A stretch of DNA of 29,402 bases from Isohypsibius dastychi (Eukaryota; Tardigrada; Eutardigrada; Parachela; Isohypsibiidae): positions 1-29,402 of the forward strand of contig JAQIWT010000188.1 in NCBI GenBank assembly GCA_034696485.1. Reading direction: 5' to 3'. Positions 9,127-19,585 of this stretch are shown one piece after another. Each line of letters begins with the position of its first letter. Position 1 is the stretch's first letter. The translations under genes and the position numbers were made by a program. Below the pieces are notes generated by a model. The model made no database searches, was not told the origin of the DNA, and saw only the letters and a program-made list of their open reading frames with translations.

Positions 9127-10195
9127 GCAGGTATATTTAATACGTCACTTCGATGCAGAAATTTTCTGATGACTGTCTTTAAAAATCGTTAAACCCCCGC
9201 CGCCTTGCATACACGCACCGGTGGGATAGCTTTTAGTGGGGACAAATTAACCCGTTTAACAAACTCTTCTTACCCCGTGTTCAGGGGATTTTGCCCAAAA
9301 ACGCTGCTTTGTTATGCAATAGGAATAAAAATTTCTACTTCCCGCTTAGGTGATGGAAGCGAAGGGAGAACTTTTTTCTTGTTAACAGTTTACAACCACT
9401 GCAGCTGAAATATTTTGAATGATCGCATTTTTTTCGAGTTGCATGATGTTGTTTACAACTCTACCACACCAACGCATAGCAGATTCAGCTACTGTTTAAT
9501 GAGTTCCTTCACACCCATTCATAAATACTTGTTACACCTGCTGACCGACGCACATCTTATCACTCCGCACTCTGGCTGACGACCAAGACCCCACCTTGTT
9601 TAGTTTAATTGATACAGTGTCCGGTTCAGACAACAGTGAAACACGCAATAAAATTCTCAAGAACAATTTGCTGTCACATGGATTGTGCGATGACCAGAGG
9701 GGCCCAATTATATGCCGGTACTAATGTCTGGTCACGCACTATACACGTGGTCCAATTCTGAGAATGATTTGATTCCTTGGAATACGAATGACGAGAAAAA
9801 ACTCCTAGACGGAAAAACGTCTTGCCTTAAAATAGTAAAATAGTCAGAGTCTTTGTTTTCTTAACATTTGACGGAACTGAACGTTTTTTTTCGCGGAGAG
9901 GTTTTGTTCACCAAAAGTATCGTACAGAATAAAAACAAAGATCGTAATTTATGTTCGTGACTTTTACGGCATTTTTTTACCGAAACAGTCAGTTTCAGAG
10001 CGCGCAGCTACCTTGGTGTTTAGCTTCAACCGCCGGGCATGGCGAGAAAATGGCGCGCAACTCAGTAATAAAACTTTTTTATTCTTGAAACTTGTATTTT
10101 TCGAGAAAAAAAGCTTGGGAATTCAGCGACTGATTCACAAACTTTATCATTCAATCTCGCAACTTTCAAAAAAAAGCTCTTTCTTCTCATGTGGT

Positions 10196-12163
10196 ATGAA
10201 TGCTGATGACGAAACTTTGACCTTTCGACGAAGGAATAGCGGCGGAAGGATGCGGAGAGAATCGATAATGGATGTGAATACTCGTCGTTTGTCAAGTCTA
10301 CTCCATCAAACTCTTCCCAACTGGAGCTTCAACAGTTTTGTTGTGGAGAGTTTAACGAACAATCGGCCGTTGTTCTACGTCGGACTACACTTATTTGAAG
10401 AACACGGGCTGACCGAAGTTTTCCAGTTGGATCACTTGAAGCTCATGAAATGTCTCGGTAAACATTTGGATTTTTGAATTTTCTTGCTTTGAGTGTTGGT
10501 TTTCCAGATCTGATTGAAGAGAGCTATCGTTCGAGAAATCCGTTCCATAACTCTACCCATGCTGCTGACGTCATGCAGTGGTTGCATTGTCTGCTGTCAG
10601 AGCCGTTACTGAATAGCACTTTATCGAAACTGGAAGTCCTTGCCGCCATTTTGGCCGCAGCTGGGCATGACGTCGATCATCCGGGAGTCAACCAGACGTT
10701 TCTTGTTAGCACGAAGAATTATCTGGCTGTGCTTTACAACACCAGTTCGGTTCTCGAAAATCACCACTGGAGGCTAACCATATCGCTCATTCGGAATTCT
10801 GGACTGCTAGATCATCTTCCGGTAAGTTTCAGTAGAAATTGCAGAGCCTACTTTGAACTGAACTGGAATTCATTTTTGCACCAGTAATCTGTTCGTTATG
10901 ATGCGTCCATTATCATGAGATCTAACTTCAAAAGCGGGGCCCACCCACTCTAGTTTAAGATTTCCGCGGAACCGCTGTTTTTTCTCTATTGTTACGAGCT
11001 CATTATAGGCGAGGTTTCACAACTGAACTTTGATTTGGGGAATTTTACTGTCATGTGCGAGTGAACATGGTTTCTATCTGATTGGTCAGCTTTCAGATCA
11101 AGGGGTGGTTAACTTTCTGGCTTGGCTTGCCAGCCAGCTAAAGACTCTGATGTCGGGCTGTTTCGTTTCTTTCAAATGTGTACCATATTTTAATCACCTG
11201 AGTGCAAGACGGTATAGTAAACTGGAATCCCGGATATCTTGCTAGGTTGTGATATTGAGTTGTTCGAGTCAGGTTTTGAGAAAACTGTCAGATTCAAAGG
11301 CAAAAGGGAATAAATCCCGTAGTCAATGATGAATTTTGGTTATTAAATGTGTTTCAGATGCAAGTCATCTCGCAGAAAACATGTTGTGGCAGTTTGCAAA
11401 AGCTTTTTGTTGTTTCTAGCTCAATGATCTCGTGACGTTTGAGGAAACCCTAAAAACCATGATTCTGGCAACTGACATATCGCGACAAACCGAGATTCTG
11501 CTCCAGTTTCGGCAACAAAGGGAAGCTCGAACACCCGAGGAGATGATGGAATCGCTGCCCGACCGCAGTCTCGTCCTGCAAATGATGCTCAAGTGCGCTG
11601 ACATCAGTAACCCATGTCGCCCCTGGAAACTCAGCAGTATCTGGGCCAAACGTTGCGTGCAAGAGTTCTTTCAGCAGGGTGACCAAGAAAGGCACCTGAA
11701 ACTGCCTGTCACGGCAATCTGTGATCGTGAAAACAGCACCCTTCCGAAAATACAAATTGGTTTCATCGAACATCTCGTCGAACCTTTGTTTCGCGAATGG
11801 CAACATTTCATGCCCACTCGCCTGACCGCTGGATTCATAAGAAATCTCGAGTCCAACTTGGCCAGATGGAAGCAGCTGTCTCAGGTTAGTTGTGTAATGA
11901 AAACTGATCGATACATAAATTCATGTTAACGGCTTCAGGTGAGGACCTCTAGCGATTCAGACTCGGATGAGCCATCCCAAAAAAGTCAAGGTGCTTCGAA
12001 ACAACAGAGAATCGAGGACATGCGGGAAGCAGTGAACGGACATTTGGATCCCGTGGTGTCGCTGTCCATCTTGGCTGACCGTTCAGAACAAGCAAGACGC
12101 TCATTCTGCTCCTCCGGGAAGCCCCAGGGTAAAACCTGGAAAAACCAGTCTTTGACAGGTTGA
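10196..12163 (+). CDS. PDE7-like 3',5'-cyclic nucleotide phosphodiesterase
   Basis: Exons 10196-10457, 10508-10821, 11420-11884 and 11939-12163 give 421 aa, with introns of 50, 598 and 54 nt. The enzyme hydrolyses cyclic nucleotides in the cytosol; vertebrate PDE7 is cAMP-specific. The class I PDE catalytic domain fills most of the protein. It has HNSTHAADV (acid and metal histidines, from about residue 101), GHDVDHPGVNQ, SVLENHHW, ILATDISRQ, LKCADISNPCRPW (metal aspartate) and IQIGFIEHLVEP (invariant glutamine). Wording around these motifs fits PDE7 better than PDE4 or PDE8. The usual T before HD is G here. The N-terminus is short, with an arginine-rich FRRRNSGGRMRRES stretch that includes possible PKA-type sites. 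The ATG at 10196 is the first good one, but the frame stays open upstream to about 10013, so a 5' exon may be missing. The C-tail (11939 on) is serine-rich and not conserved. Confidence 0.9.
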
Positions 12164-12930
12164 AACGATTGTTAAAATTCTTAATGTGTAAACAACTTTG
12201 AGTACGGGTTTGTATGTGCCTGAAATGTAGTTTATATCGAAGATGATGTTTACTTTTCTCGCAATCTGGCGTGTTTGCACATGACTGTACCAGAATTTTA
12301 TGCGTTCATCAGCTTGAGAGAAGAAGAAATGTAATACCAAATACCATATGCCTCTGGATTTCGGTGACATTCAGGCTGGTACGTACCTTACAAGTGAAAT
12401 CAAGGATTGACTTGGAAACATTTGAGGATCACTCATACACCCCTGACCGTTCACAGGAACCCTTCTAGAAGATGTCAACGAAGTTGTGGAAGCATACGGT
12501 TGGAAAGCTTTTTTCGCGCTGAATTTGTCCGTGAGAGAAGCTCGGAAATAATAACGTGGTTTGAATGATTTGCAGTATCACCCCGACGAGTGCTCCCACG
12601 TCAAAATCCAAACAAATAACACAAATAAAAAAGGCATAGGGGTTTGGAAAACCTGACTGACGCTAAGTGTTTGTTGATTAGCTATGATCTGACGTAAGAA
12701 CGCCGACGAGATAGCTCACCTTCGTTGCATGACCTCGCTTTCGTTGCATGACAGGCTTCATGCTGCAGATTGAGCTTCCGTTGATGGGGGTGTACCAGAG
12801 CATCTGCATCGCATAAGTCGATTAGAAGATAGGCAAAATGCGACTTTAAGAGCAAAGACGGGCGTCATCGTCACAGTCAAGGCAACGAAACCCAACAAAG
12901 CCAAAAATCGGTCAGCAGGTGGGCAAATCT
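12164..12930. other. Intergenic: PDE7 3' UTR and GPCR upstream region
   Basis: No gene is seen. A candidate AATAAA lies at 12624-12629, and the 13-mer TTCGTTGCATGAC is repeated at 12721-12733 and 12740-12752. Both neighbouring genes are on the plus strand. Confidence 0.5.
12624..12629 (+). terminator. Candidate polyadenylation signal of the PDE7-like gene
   Basis: AATAAA lies about 460 nt beyond the stop codon, inside an A-rich stretch. It is the nearest canonical hexamer I noticed on this strand. Confidence 0.35.
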
Positions 12931-14121
12931 ATGGTAATGTGCCCTCATCATAAACCGCAGAAAAAAAGATTCCCGTTAAAAGACTCCTTTATTCGAGCTC
13001 TTACCAAATCTGTTGCGAATATGGCGACCGGTCGACTCGTGAATCTCACCACCTTGAACAATTCAACCATATTCACCCCAGTGACACGAACATCGATGGG
13101 CATCTGGTTTGCTAGCGTGAGCTTCATTTCGCTGGGTGGATTTTTACTGATCTTCACCCTGATCGTGGTGATCACGTCCAAGCCCAGATTTCGCACCGGT
13201 GCCGGATGTCTCATCCTTCATCAGTTGGTCGTCGACTTGTCGTTCTGCGTCTGCAACTATCTTGTTAACATCGGCATCATGATTTCATTCGATAAAAAAC
13301 AGGCAATTCTCGACTGTCGCCGTTTGTTTTTCTTCCATCTCATTTTCATCTACGCAGCCGTGTGGAATTTCCTGATCCTCGCCATCAACCGCTACGTTGC
13401 TATCATCCATCCCACACACTTCAAAAAGTTCGCGTCATTAAAAGTATCTGTTTTCCTGGCCCTGATAGTCGATGTCATTGCGATTTCATTGGGTCTGCTG
13501 CTCTACACTGGGCATGGTTATATCATTGGTAGCCTTCCAAGTGGCGAATGCGGTTACGTCAGAATTGTCAATTCAGCCGTTTCTACAACAATTCAGGCTC
13601 TGGGAAATTATTTCCCACTAACCGGTGCAATTTTTGTTTATTTGGTTATTTTTGTGAAGCATGCAGTTGATCAGCTCACAAGAGTGGTCTTGTCACCAGA
13701 AGAGAGAACCAGAAGAGCTCGCCGCTTGAGGCTCACAAAAGTACTGTTTGCTATAGCTCTTTGGTATGGGATGAGTTTCCTACCGGTGCCGATTATTTCC
13801 GGCTTGTTTCCGAGTCTTCGCTTCACGAACCGGCTGATGTCATTATGGCTGAAAGCCTTGGCTCTCGCTGGAGTTCTTGGAAATCCGGTAACACCTACCT
13901 TTTTGTTGTCAAACTTCTTTGGGAGTACATCGGGTGTAATTGCCGTCTTATTTGAATGGTTTCAGGTGATCCTGTTCGCGATGAACAGAGACTACAGAAG
14001 ACAAGCAGTTTATGTGTTCAGAAAGATTGCGGTGAAAGCGAGGCGTGAAAACAGCGTGGGACCACGAGTGCTGGGATCGGCCAAACCGTCAAGAGCCATC
14101 AACGGCAGTTCCTTAACATAA
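12931..14121 (+). CDS. Rhodopsin-class (class A) G-protein-coupled receptor
   Basis: The model is two exons, 12931-13887 and 13966-14121, giving 370 aa. The 78-nt intron (GTAACA...TTTCAG) is in frame and stop-free, so an intron-blind reading inserts 26 wrong residues in TM7. Splicing restores GNPVILFAMNRDYRR. Seven spans are visible. TM2 carries LVVDLSF. A cysteine before TM3 and one in GECGY can form the usual disulfide. TM3 ends in NRYVAIIHP in place of DRY. TM7 has NPVIL in place of NPxxY, followed by an amphipathic helix 8. The N-terminus has N-glycosylation sequons (NLT, NST). An alternative start at ATG 13021 gives 340 aa and a more typical short ectodomain. The basic tail end may be regulatory. 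The ligand is not predictable. The gene sits 0.8 kb after the PDE7-like gene on the same strand. Confidence 0.85.
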   Translation: MVMCPHHKPQKKRFPLKDSFIRALTKSVANMATGRLVNLTTLNNSTIFTPVTRTSMGIWFASVSFISLGGFLLIFTLIVVITSKPRFRTGAGCLILHQLVVDLSFCVCNYLVNIGIMISFDKKQAILDCRRLFFFHLIFIYAAVWNFLILAINRYVAIIHPTHFKKFASLKVSVFLALIVDVIAISLGLLLYTGHGYIIGSLPSGECGYVRIVNSAVSTTIQALGNYFPLTGAIFVYLVIFVKHAVDQLTRVVLSPEERTRRARRLRLTKVLFAIALWYGMSFLPVPIISGLFPSLRFTNRLMSLWLKALALAGVLGNPVTPTFLLSNFFGSTSGVIAVLFEWFQVILFAMNRDYRRQAVYVFRKIAVKARRENSVGPRVLGSAKPSRAINGSSLT

Positions 14122-14725
14122 GATTTCTAAACGTTTGCTTTCAATTTTGAGTCATGCTGCATATTCTCCCCACCTGCTTGCTTATGCTCAATTCCCAAGT
14201 TTCTGCTGTAGTACTTTGGATAGGCTGAAGGGCCGGACCCCGGTTTCTTTCACGCTTTTGCATTGGATCATCCCTTTACTTAATCACGCAGTTTCTCGGG
14301 TGGTGCTGCTAATGGCCAGTTTGCATCACTATGTGACGTCACAAAACTCCTGCTGCTTTAGTTAATCGCTGCGGATGAATCCCTCAAGATCTATATAAAT
14401 CAATCACGCAAAACAATGTTAGGGCGAGGTCGACAGATTTATTTTCCCATCTAATTTTGCTCGGTGAGGGAATGATGTGTATCATCATAAGTTGTGAACT
14501 ATCAAATTCTCAAACAGCGCCATTCTCAACAGCACCATTTAACTCAAAAGAACTTGCCGACTTCTCTTAAAGATATTCTCTATCTAATCAGTACACTTGT
14601 CTCATAAGACTGCGCACGCAAATTCTATTATTGAGTGAAAACATGCAAAATAGAAGACCTGCACTGCTGATATCAATACAACTGCGATGTGACCAACATA
14701 AGCCATGCGCTTCAGGCTCTCAGGG
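14122..14725. other. Convergent intergenic region (3' ends of GPCR and P450-A)
   Basis: No gene is seen. AATAAA on the minus strand at 14438-14443 could serve P450-A, 283 nt past its stop. A perfect CRE-type palindrome TGACGTCA lies at 14334-14341, but between two 3' ends it is unlikely to act as a promoter element. Confidence 0.45.
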
Positions 14726-16761
14726 TCACCCTTGACGTGGAATCGCTTGGATTTTGAAGGGTGGTGGAAAAAGCGCTGCAATACAGCAACACTGATGCCA
14801 ATGTAATTAACTGAAGGACACAACCAACCTAGCCCATAAACAACTTCTCGAATATCCTGTAAAGGTTCGTTCTTCGGTTTAACGATGTTGAAATTCTGCA
14901 GGATACCGGCGAAGAAGACAAACATCATCATTTTTGCATACGCTTCACCAGGGCAAACTCGTCTCCCTGAACAAATATCGTGTCAGAGTCAGGCCGAGAT
15001 AAAATTTCTGCTCAGCTCACCGGTTCCAAAAGCCAGAACCATCCAACTGGACACGAATTTCCCAGAATCATCAATGAATCGTTCAGGGCGGAAGACCTCT
15101 GGATCCCCCCAGTATTCTTCGTTGAAATGCACGGAGTACGCGTTCGTAATCACAGTTGTATCTAGACAGTCAAAGTCAACAGATGCTTGTCAAACTACAC
15201 TCTTGAGACTGACCTTTTGGAACTAGAAAACCATTCACTTCAACGTCCTCCAAAACTCTTCGAGGTAGCGGGTATGGTGCGAGATTAGAGAATCGGACAG
15301 TTTCGAGAACAACTGCATCAATATATCCCAAGTCGTGACGCTCTTTCAAGGACGGCAACTGGCCCGGTTCGACGACTTCGTCAATGAGCTCCTGGCATTT
15401 TCGTTGCACATCTGGATAGTGCAGCATCATCAACATTAGCCAGCGCAGCATCACGATGATATCTTCGGCGCCAGCTGAAAAAGGTCACAACATGAAGCTA
15501 CTCAGTTGGCTATTATTTCTCAAGTCTTACCCATGAGAAACTCCATCGCCACTGCCGCCATCTGTTTCTCTGTAATCAACAACTGCATTAAACCGAACAT
15601 CAATCAGAAAACCACAGCGTTGCCCTGCCCGAATCAGAAGCCACGGCGAATGCAGCCCAAATGGACCCTCATTTCTGAAAAGCTAAGCCCCTCTAAAAAA
15701 CGTATTCATCTTCACGTCCTGTTTACAAGAATGACATGCCGGGTTTCTGATTCGGGCAATATGATATCCGTACTTGTAAAAGAAGTTGTTTGAGCAGCGT
15801 TCTCTTCTTCAACATGTCGATTATAAGCGTCAAGGAAGTCTTTAGGAGGTCCATTCCGGTCGTCCTCCGTCATTCTTCTGGAAACGTTCTCTTCCGTCAG
15901 AGTCAGCAGATCTTTGTAAGCCCTCTCCACTTTTTTGTACGAAAATGAAAACGGTGGAACAAAACGCAGCCAGGGTATAATATTTACAAAATCAGTATTC
16001 AGACTGACTGAGAATATATCACGGAGGCACTCGATCATGCGTGGGTACTTTGGATGGTCAGCTGTAATGGTACCTTGTTGGACCAGGTTGCACATAGCAG
16101 CCACAACTGCTTTGTCGAATAACGGACGAGAAATGAATGGTTGACCTTTGGTTGCATGGAAATCGTCGACGAGAGCCGCGGACATCTTCAAGAGGCTGTC
16201 GCTTAGTTCAAGTCGTCCCGTAGTTGCACCCAAGTTTTTCAACGCAGCGGTGCAGAATCGACGCTGGGTTCGCTGGAACGGTCCGTCAACGAACGTGAGT
16301 CCTGCAATTTTACAGATTAAATTAAGTGTTGCTGCACTTCTCGAAGAAATCACGCTCTTTATTTGAACTTCACGAAGACATTTTTTAAACCATAGTTGTT
16401 TGAAAGGCCAATTTTTACCATAACCGTTCATAACCCTCCCGTGAGCAGAGTCGGGTCGACCATCAAAAGCCGCATTGTTCATTGCTGTTTTGATGGCATC
16501 TTTTCCACACAGAACAACGGTCAGCTTCGGACCCATATACAGAGTGTACAGCTCGCCCCCAAACTTCTTCCCCCAATCCGTCAAAGTCCTCCATGGCTCT
16601 GTGGGACTAATACCAGGAGTGCCGATGATCGGGTAACTTGTTGGCCCGGGTGGAATTTTTCCAGAACGGCGTTGAAGGATGCGCTGGATAAAACGTGGAT
16701 GCAGGAGGAAATAAATTACAGACAGTAAGAAAACAATCGCAGATAGTATGTACGTCAACAT
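14726..16761 (-). CDS. Cytochrome P450 A, microsomal, CYP2-clan-like
   Basis: Minus-strand exons 16761-16419, 16301-15774, 15569-15531, 15474-15214, 15161-15021, 14966-14829 and 14775-14726 give 499 aa. It starts with a membrane anchor ([13 protein letters not shown]) and the [12 protein letters not shown] hinge. ETVR is the ExxR motif, then comes [12 protein letters not shown]. The heme loop is [11 protein letters not shown] with Cys442. The end [16 protein letters not shown] is recovered only after removing a 53-nt intron. Two conserved features are absent. The I-helix reads AGAEDI (304-309), so the oxygen-activating threonine is Asp. The C-helix WxxxR reads QRTQR. The first intron (117 nt) is stop-free in frame. 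Exon structure is the same as P450-B, so the pair arose by tandem duplication. Expected role: heme monooxygenase of the endoplasmic reticulum needing P450 reductase. Substrate unknown; the missing residues make normal chemistry uncertain. Confidence 0.9.
15626..15758. repeat. Inverted repeat inside a P450-A intron
   Basis: TGCCCGAATCAGAAGCC (15626-15642) pairs with GGTTTCTGATTCGGGCA (15742-15758), 16 of 17 positions, across 99 nt. It lies within the 204-nt intron 2 (15570-15773), which is far longer than the matching intron of P450-B (56 nt). The extra length may be an inserted foldback element. Confidence 0.65.
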
Positions 16762-17316
16762 CGTTTTGCCGAATGATTGTACTTTCAACAGACAATGGCA
16801 ATTTGGAATTATATGCCATGAAAACTCCTGTCATGTTATTCTGTTCGCCGTAATTGTTGCTTACTTGTCATAAATCACGGAGAATGTGATTTGAACTCGT
16901 GTCGCGCGATGTGGACTCACTTTTTAAAAATTTCTATGGAATTCTTTTTCCAGCACCAGTGCTGCTGTTTTCAAGTGATTTACGTTTTAACCTTAGCCCG
17001 CTCATAAAATGGGTTTACGACCTCTTAGCCCTGAGACAAACGATCTTAAATTCTTCGAATTTGCAAAGAAAATGCACATCGATCTTCTCCTGCGGCGGTT
17101 AAATTTCTTCCTCAGCTTTATGACCGCTTACGCAATATGCCCATAGCTAGTCGGGAAATTATTATTCTATTTGTGTCGGATCAGCTGACAAGACGATTTC
17201 CGAACTGTTGATGAACTGAATTGCAGGAGAAAAACATTTCTTGCAAACCGTGACCAGTCAGAATTTTTGTCTCGTCTCTTGACGCTTATAAGCGTAACTT
17301 TAAGCGTAACCTTAAT
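16762..17316. other. Intergenic between the two P450 genes
   Basis: No gene is seen. It should hold the P450-A promoter (at its left, since the gene runs leftward) and the P450-B 3' UTR. Palindromes CGCTTATAAGCG (17283-17294) and CCTTAATTTAAGG (17310-17322, overlapping the P450-B stop) flank a tandem AAGCGTAAC(T/C)TT. Confidence 0.5.
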
Positions 17317-19187
17317 TTAAGGTTTAGTTAGGGCATTTTCGACTTCGGTATGGACAAACGTTCGAGGTCGCAAGCAGATATCAAAATCATCCGGTGCGAT
17401 CACTGTAGTAACGCAGAATTAGACACAGAATGTTCTGAAGTTCAGAAAAATACTAACTGATGCCATATTTAGTTTTGGTGAAATCCGGCAGGCCATCTCC
17501 CTCAGGGACGACAACATCGAAATTCTGCAGAACGGCAGCGAAGAAACAAAAGACCTGCATCTTGGCTACAGCTTCACCAGGACACATTCGCTTGCCTAAA
17601 ATACAATATGTGTGCACGCGCTGTAGTGAAAACTGAGTGCATTTTTCCCGTAACCTGTGCTGAAACTGAAAATTGGGCCATTCTGTACAAAATTTCCACT
17701 CTCGTCCACAAAGCGCTCAGGTCGAAAAACGTCGGGATCTCCCCAGATTTCTTTGTCAGAATGAACGGAATAAAAGTTCGAGACAATGACGCTATCTACA
17801 AACACAACCACCTCAGAAAGTTCTCAAGAGCAGCTCACTGAAAATGTGACCTTTTGGAATAACATGACCCATGAAGACTATCTCTTCCATAGCGCGATGT
17901 GGAAGTGGGTAGGGTACATTGTTGGTGAAACGAAATGTTTCGATGATAACAGCATCGAGGTACCCAAGATTCGGCTTGTCGCTCAGGGTTGGCAATCTGT
18001 CCCTCCCGACAACTTCATCCAGTAACGCTTGGCATTTGCGTTGAATATGTGGATAGTGGATCATCAAACCCATTAACCAGACCAACATCACAATAATATC
18101 CTCAGCTCCACCTGCTCAAAACTTATTCAGACTAGCAATTTCTCACGATTTCTGATCTAGCTTACCCATCAAGAGTTCAACCGACAATGTGACCATTTGT
18201 TGTTCTGAAATATTCAGAACATTTAGAATCATTTCATTTTTGTGCTTGAAAATATTGAACCTGAAAACAGGGAGCCAAATTTCCGATCGGTATCTTCCAT
18301 TTGTCTTCGATACGCTTCCAAGAAGTCTTTGGGTTTCTCATCTTTCAATATCGGTTCATTCTGTCTCCTAACCACGTTTTTCTGCGTCAGGGTCATCAAA
18401 AATTTCATCGCAGCCGTCATTCGTTTCAAGGGCGCTGAAAAATGTGGGAAGACACCCAGCCATGGGAACATATTCAGTAGTCCGATGCTGGCATTCGTGT
18501 CATTCATGTCGATGACACTCTGTACAAGATGCTTGAAATCCGGATCATCCGCAGAAATGGCGCCATTTTGAATGATGCCGCACATTGCAAGTATCACTGC
18601 TTTGTCAAACGGTGGTCTAGCTGAAACGGGTTTCCCATCGAAACCTTTGAAATCAGTGATCAGATCTCGCGTGAAGCCCAGCAGTAACGATTCCAGTTCC
18701 AGTCTTCCAGGAGCGCCACCTACGAGCTTCATGGCTGTCAGTGCCACTCGTCTACGCTCCTTCCATTCCGCCCCATCTGAGAACCCAATCGCTGAAATTC
18801 AAAATGTCAGAATCAGATGTCAAATTTGGTTTGGATGAGCGAAATACCTTTGCCCAGGAATTCACGGAACATAGACTTCAAAGGGCGACCAGCCAGTGCC
18901 ATGTTGCCGAGACCTTGTTTGATGGCTTCTTGATCAGCCAGAACCACGGTGAACTCGGTTCCCAGAAACAGACTGAACACAGGTCCGTACTGTTTGTGCC
19001 AGTCTTCCATCACGAACCAAGGTGCTTTTTTCTTGTTGACCATTGCTCCGAGGAATGGGTAGCTGGGAGGGCCTGGTGGAATACGACCTCGAAAGCGATC
19101 GAGCATTCGCGGGATGTAATCTGGTTGGATGTAGAAGAGCAAAAAAAAGAACAGGAGGAGGATACCGAGCAGAATTTCGAGAAACAT
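17317..19187 (-). CDS. Cytochrome P450 B, microsomal, CYP2-clan-like
   Basis: Minus-strand exons 19187-18848, 18791-18261, 18204-18166, 18111-17851, 17795-17655, 17595-17458 and 17402-17317 give 511 aa. Exons 3 to 6 have exactly the lengths of P450-A (39, 261, 141, 138 nt) and all six introns share positions and phase. It has an N-terminal anchor rich in L and F, then RIPPGPPSYPFLG and C-helix WKERRR (canonical Trp present). ETFR is the ExxR motif, and WGDPDVFRPERF follows. The heme loop FSTGKRMCPGE holds Cys442. The C-terminus YGIMIAPDDFDICLRPR is reached only after a GTTAGT...ACAG intron. The I-helix reads GGAEDI (304-309), so as in P450-A the catalytic threonine is replaced. It is an ER monooxygenase by family, and its substrate is unknown. 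It is divergent from the sulfotransferase 398 bp away. Confidence 0.9.
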
Positions 19188-19585
19188 TTTTAGATCAACA
19201 GGTTAAAAAATGGGAAGTTCAAGCTCTTGAAAGATTAAAACAACATTTTCCACGGCCCAGACCTCAAATTCAATACCAGTCGCAGAAAATATATTAAAAG
19301 CAAGATATCAAGAATTTTAGGACCACTTCAACCGCGATAGTCAAGGACCAAGTTGGAATTTTTCCGGCTGGTTAGGTAATCTTTAACTTAACAGTCCCGT
19401 AAACTGGATAATCGGATATTTTCGGCAATGTGAAATTTTTACGGTATTGTGGCGGATTTTTACGATGTTGATTTCGTCTCTGCGGTCGTGTTCGACAAAC
19501 TAAGAATTTCTTCTTGGTTCTTCCATAAAGAGGTCGCAAAAGTGTGCACCGTTTTATAAACTAGCAGTTCGCCAAATCTTCAAAC
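19188..19585. promoter_or_regulatory. Shared divergent promoter region of P450-B and sulfotransferase
   Basis: Only 398 bp separate the two start codons, and the genes are transcribed away from each other. A TATAAA lies at 19555-19560, 26 nt upstream of the sulfotransferase ATG. If used, it would leave almost no 5' UTR, so the true start may be upstream of it. No known nuclear-receptor or xenobiotic-response site was recognised with confidence. Confidence 0.45.

Larger units (their letters stand above)
8038..10195. other. Hairpin-rich intergenic region
   Basis: There is no supported exon between the divergent SLC35F-like (minus) and PDE7-like (plus) genes, so promoters of both should lie here. 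The part from 8600 to 9130 is crowded with secondary-structure motifs, listed separately. The last 180 nt before the PDE7-like ATG form an open continuation of its frame that may be 5' UTR or an upstream exon end. Confidence 0.5.

Noticed and set aside
14334-14341. CRE palindrome TGACGTCA as a promoter element
   Set aside because: It lies between two convergent 3' ends and an 8-mer can occur by chance.
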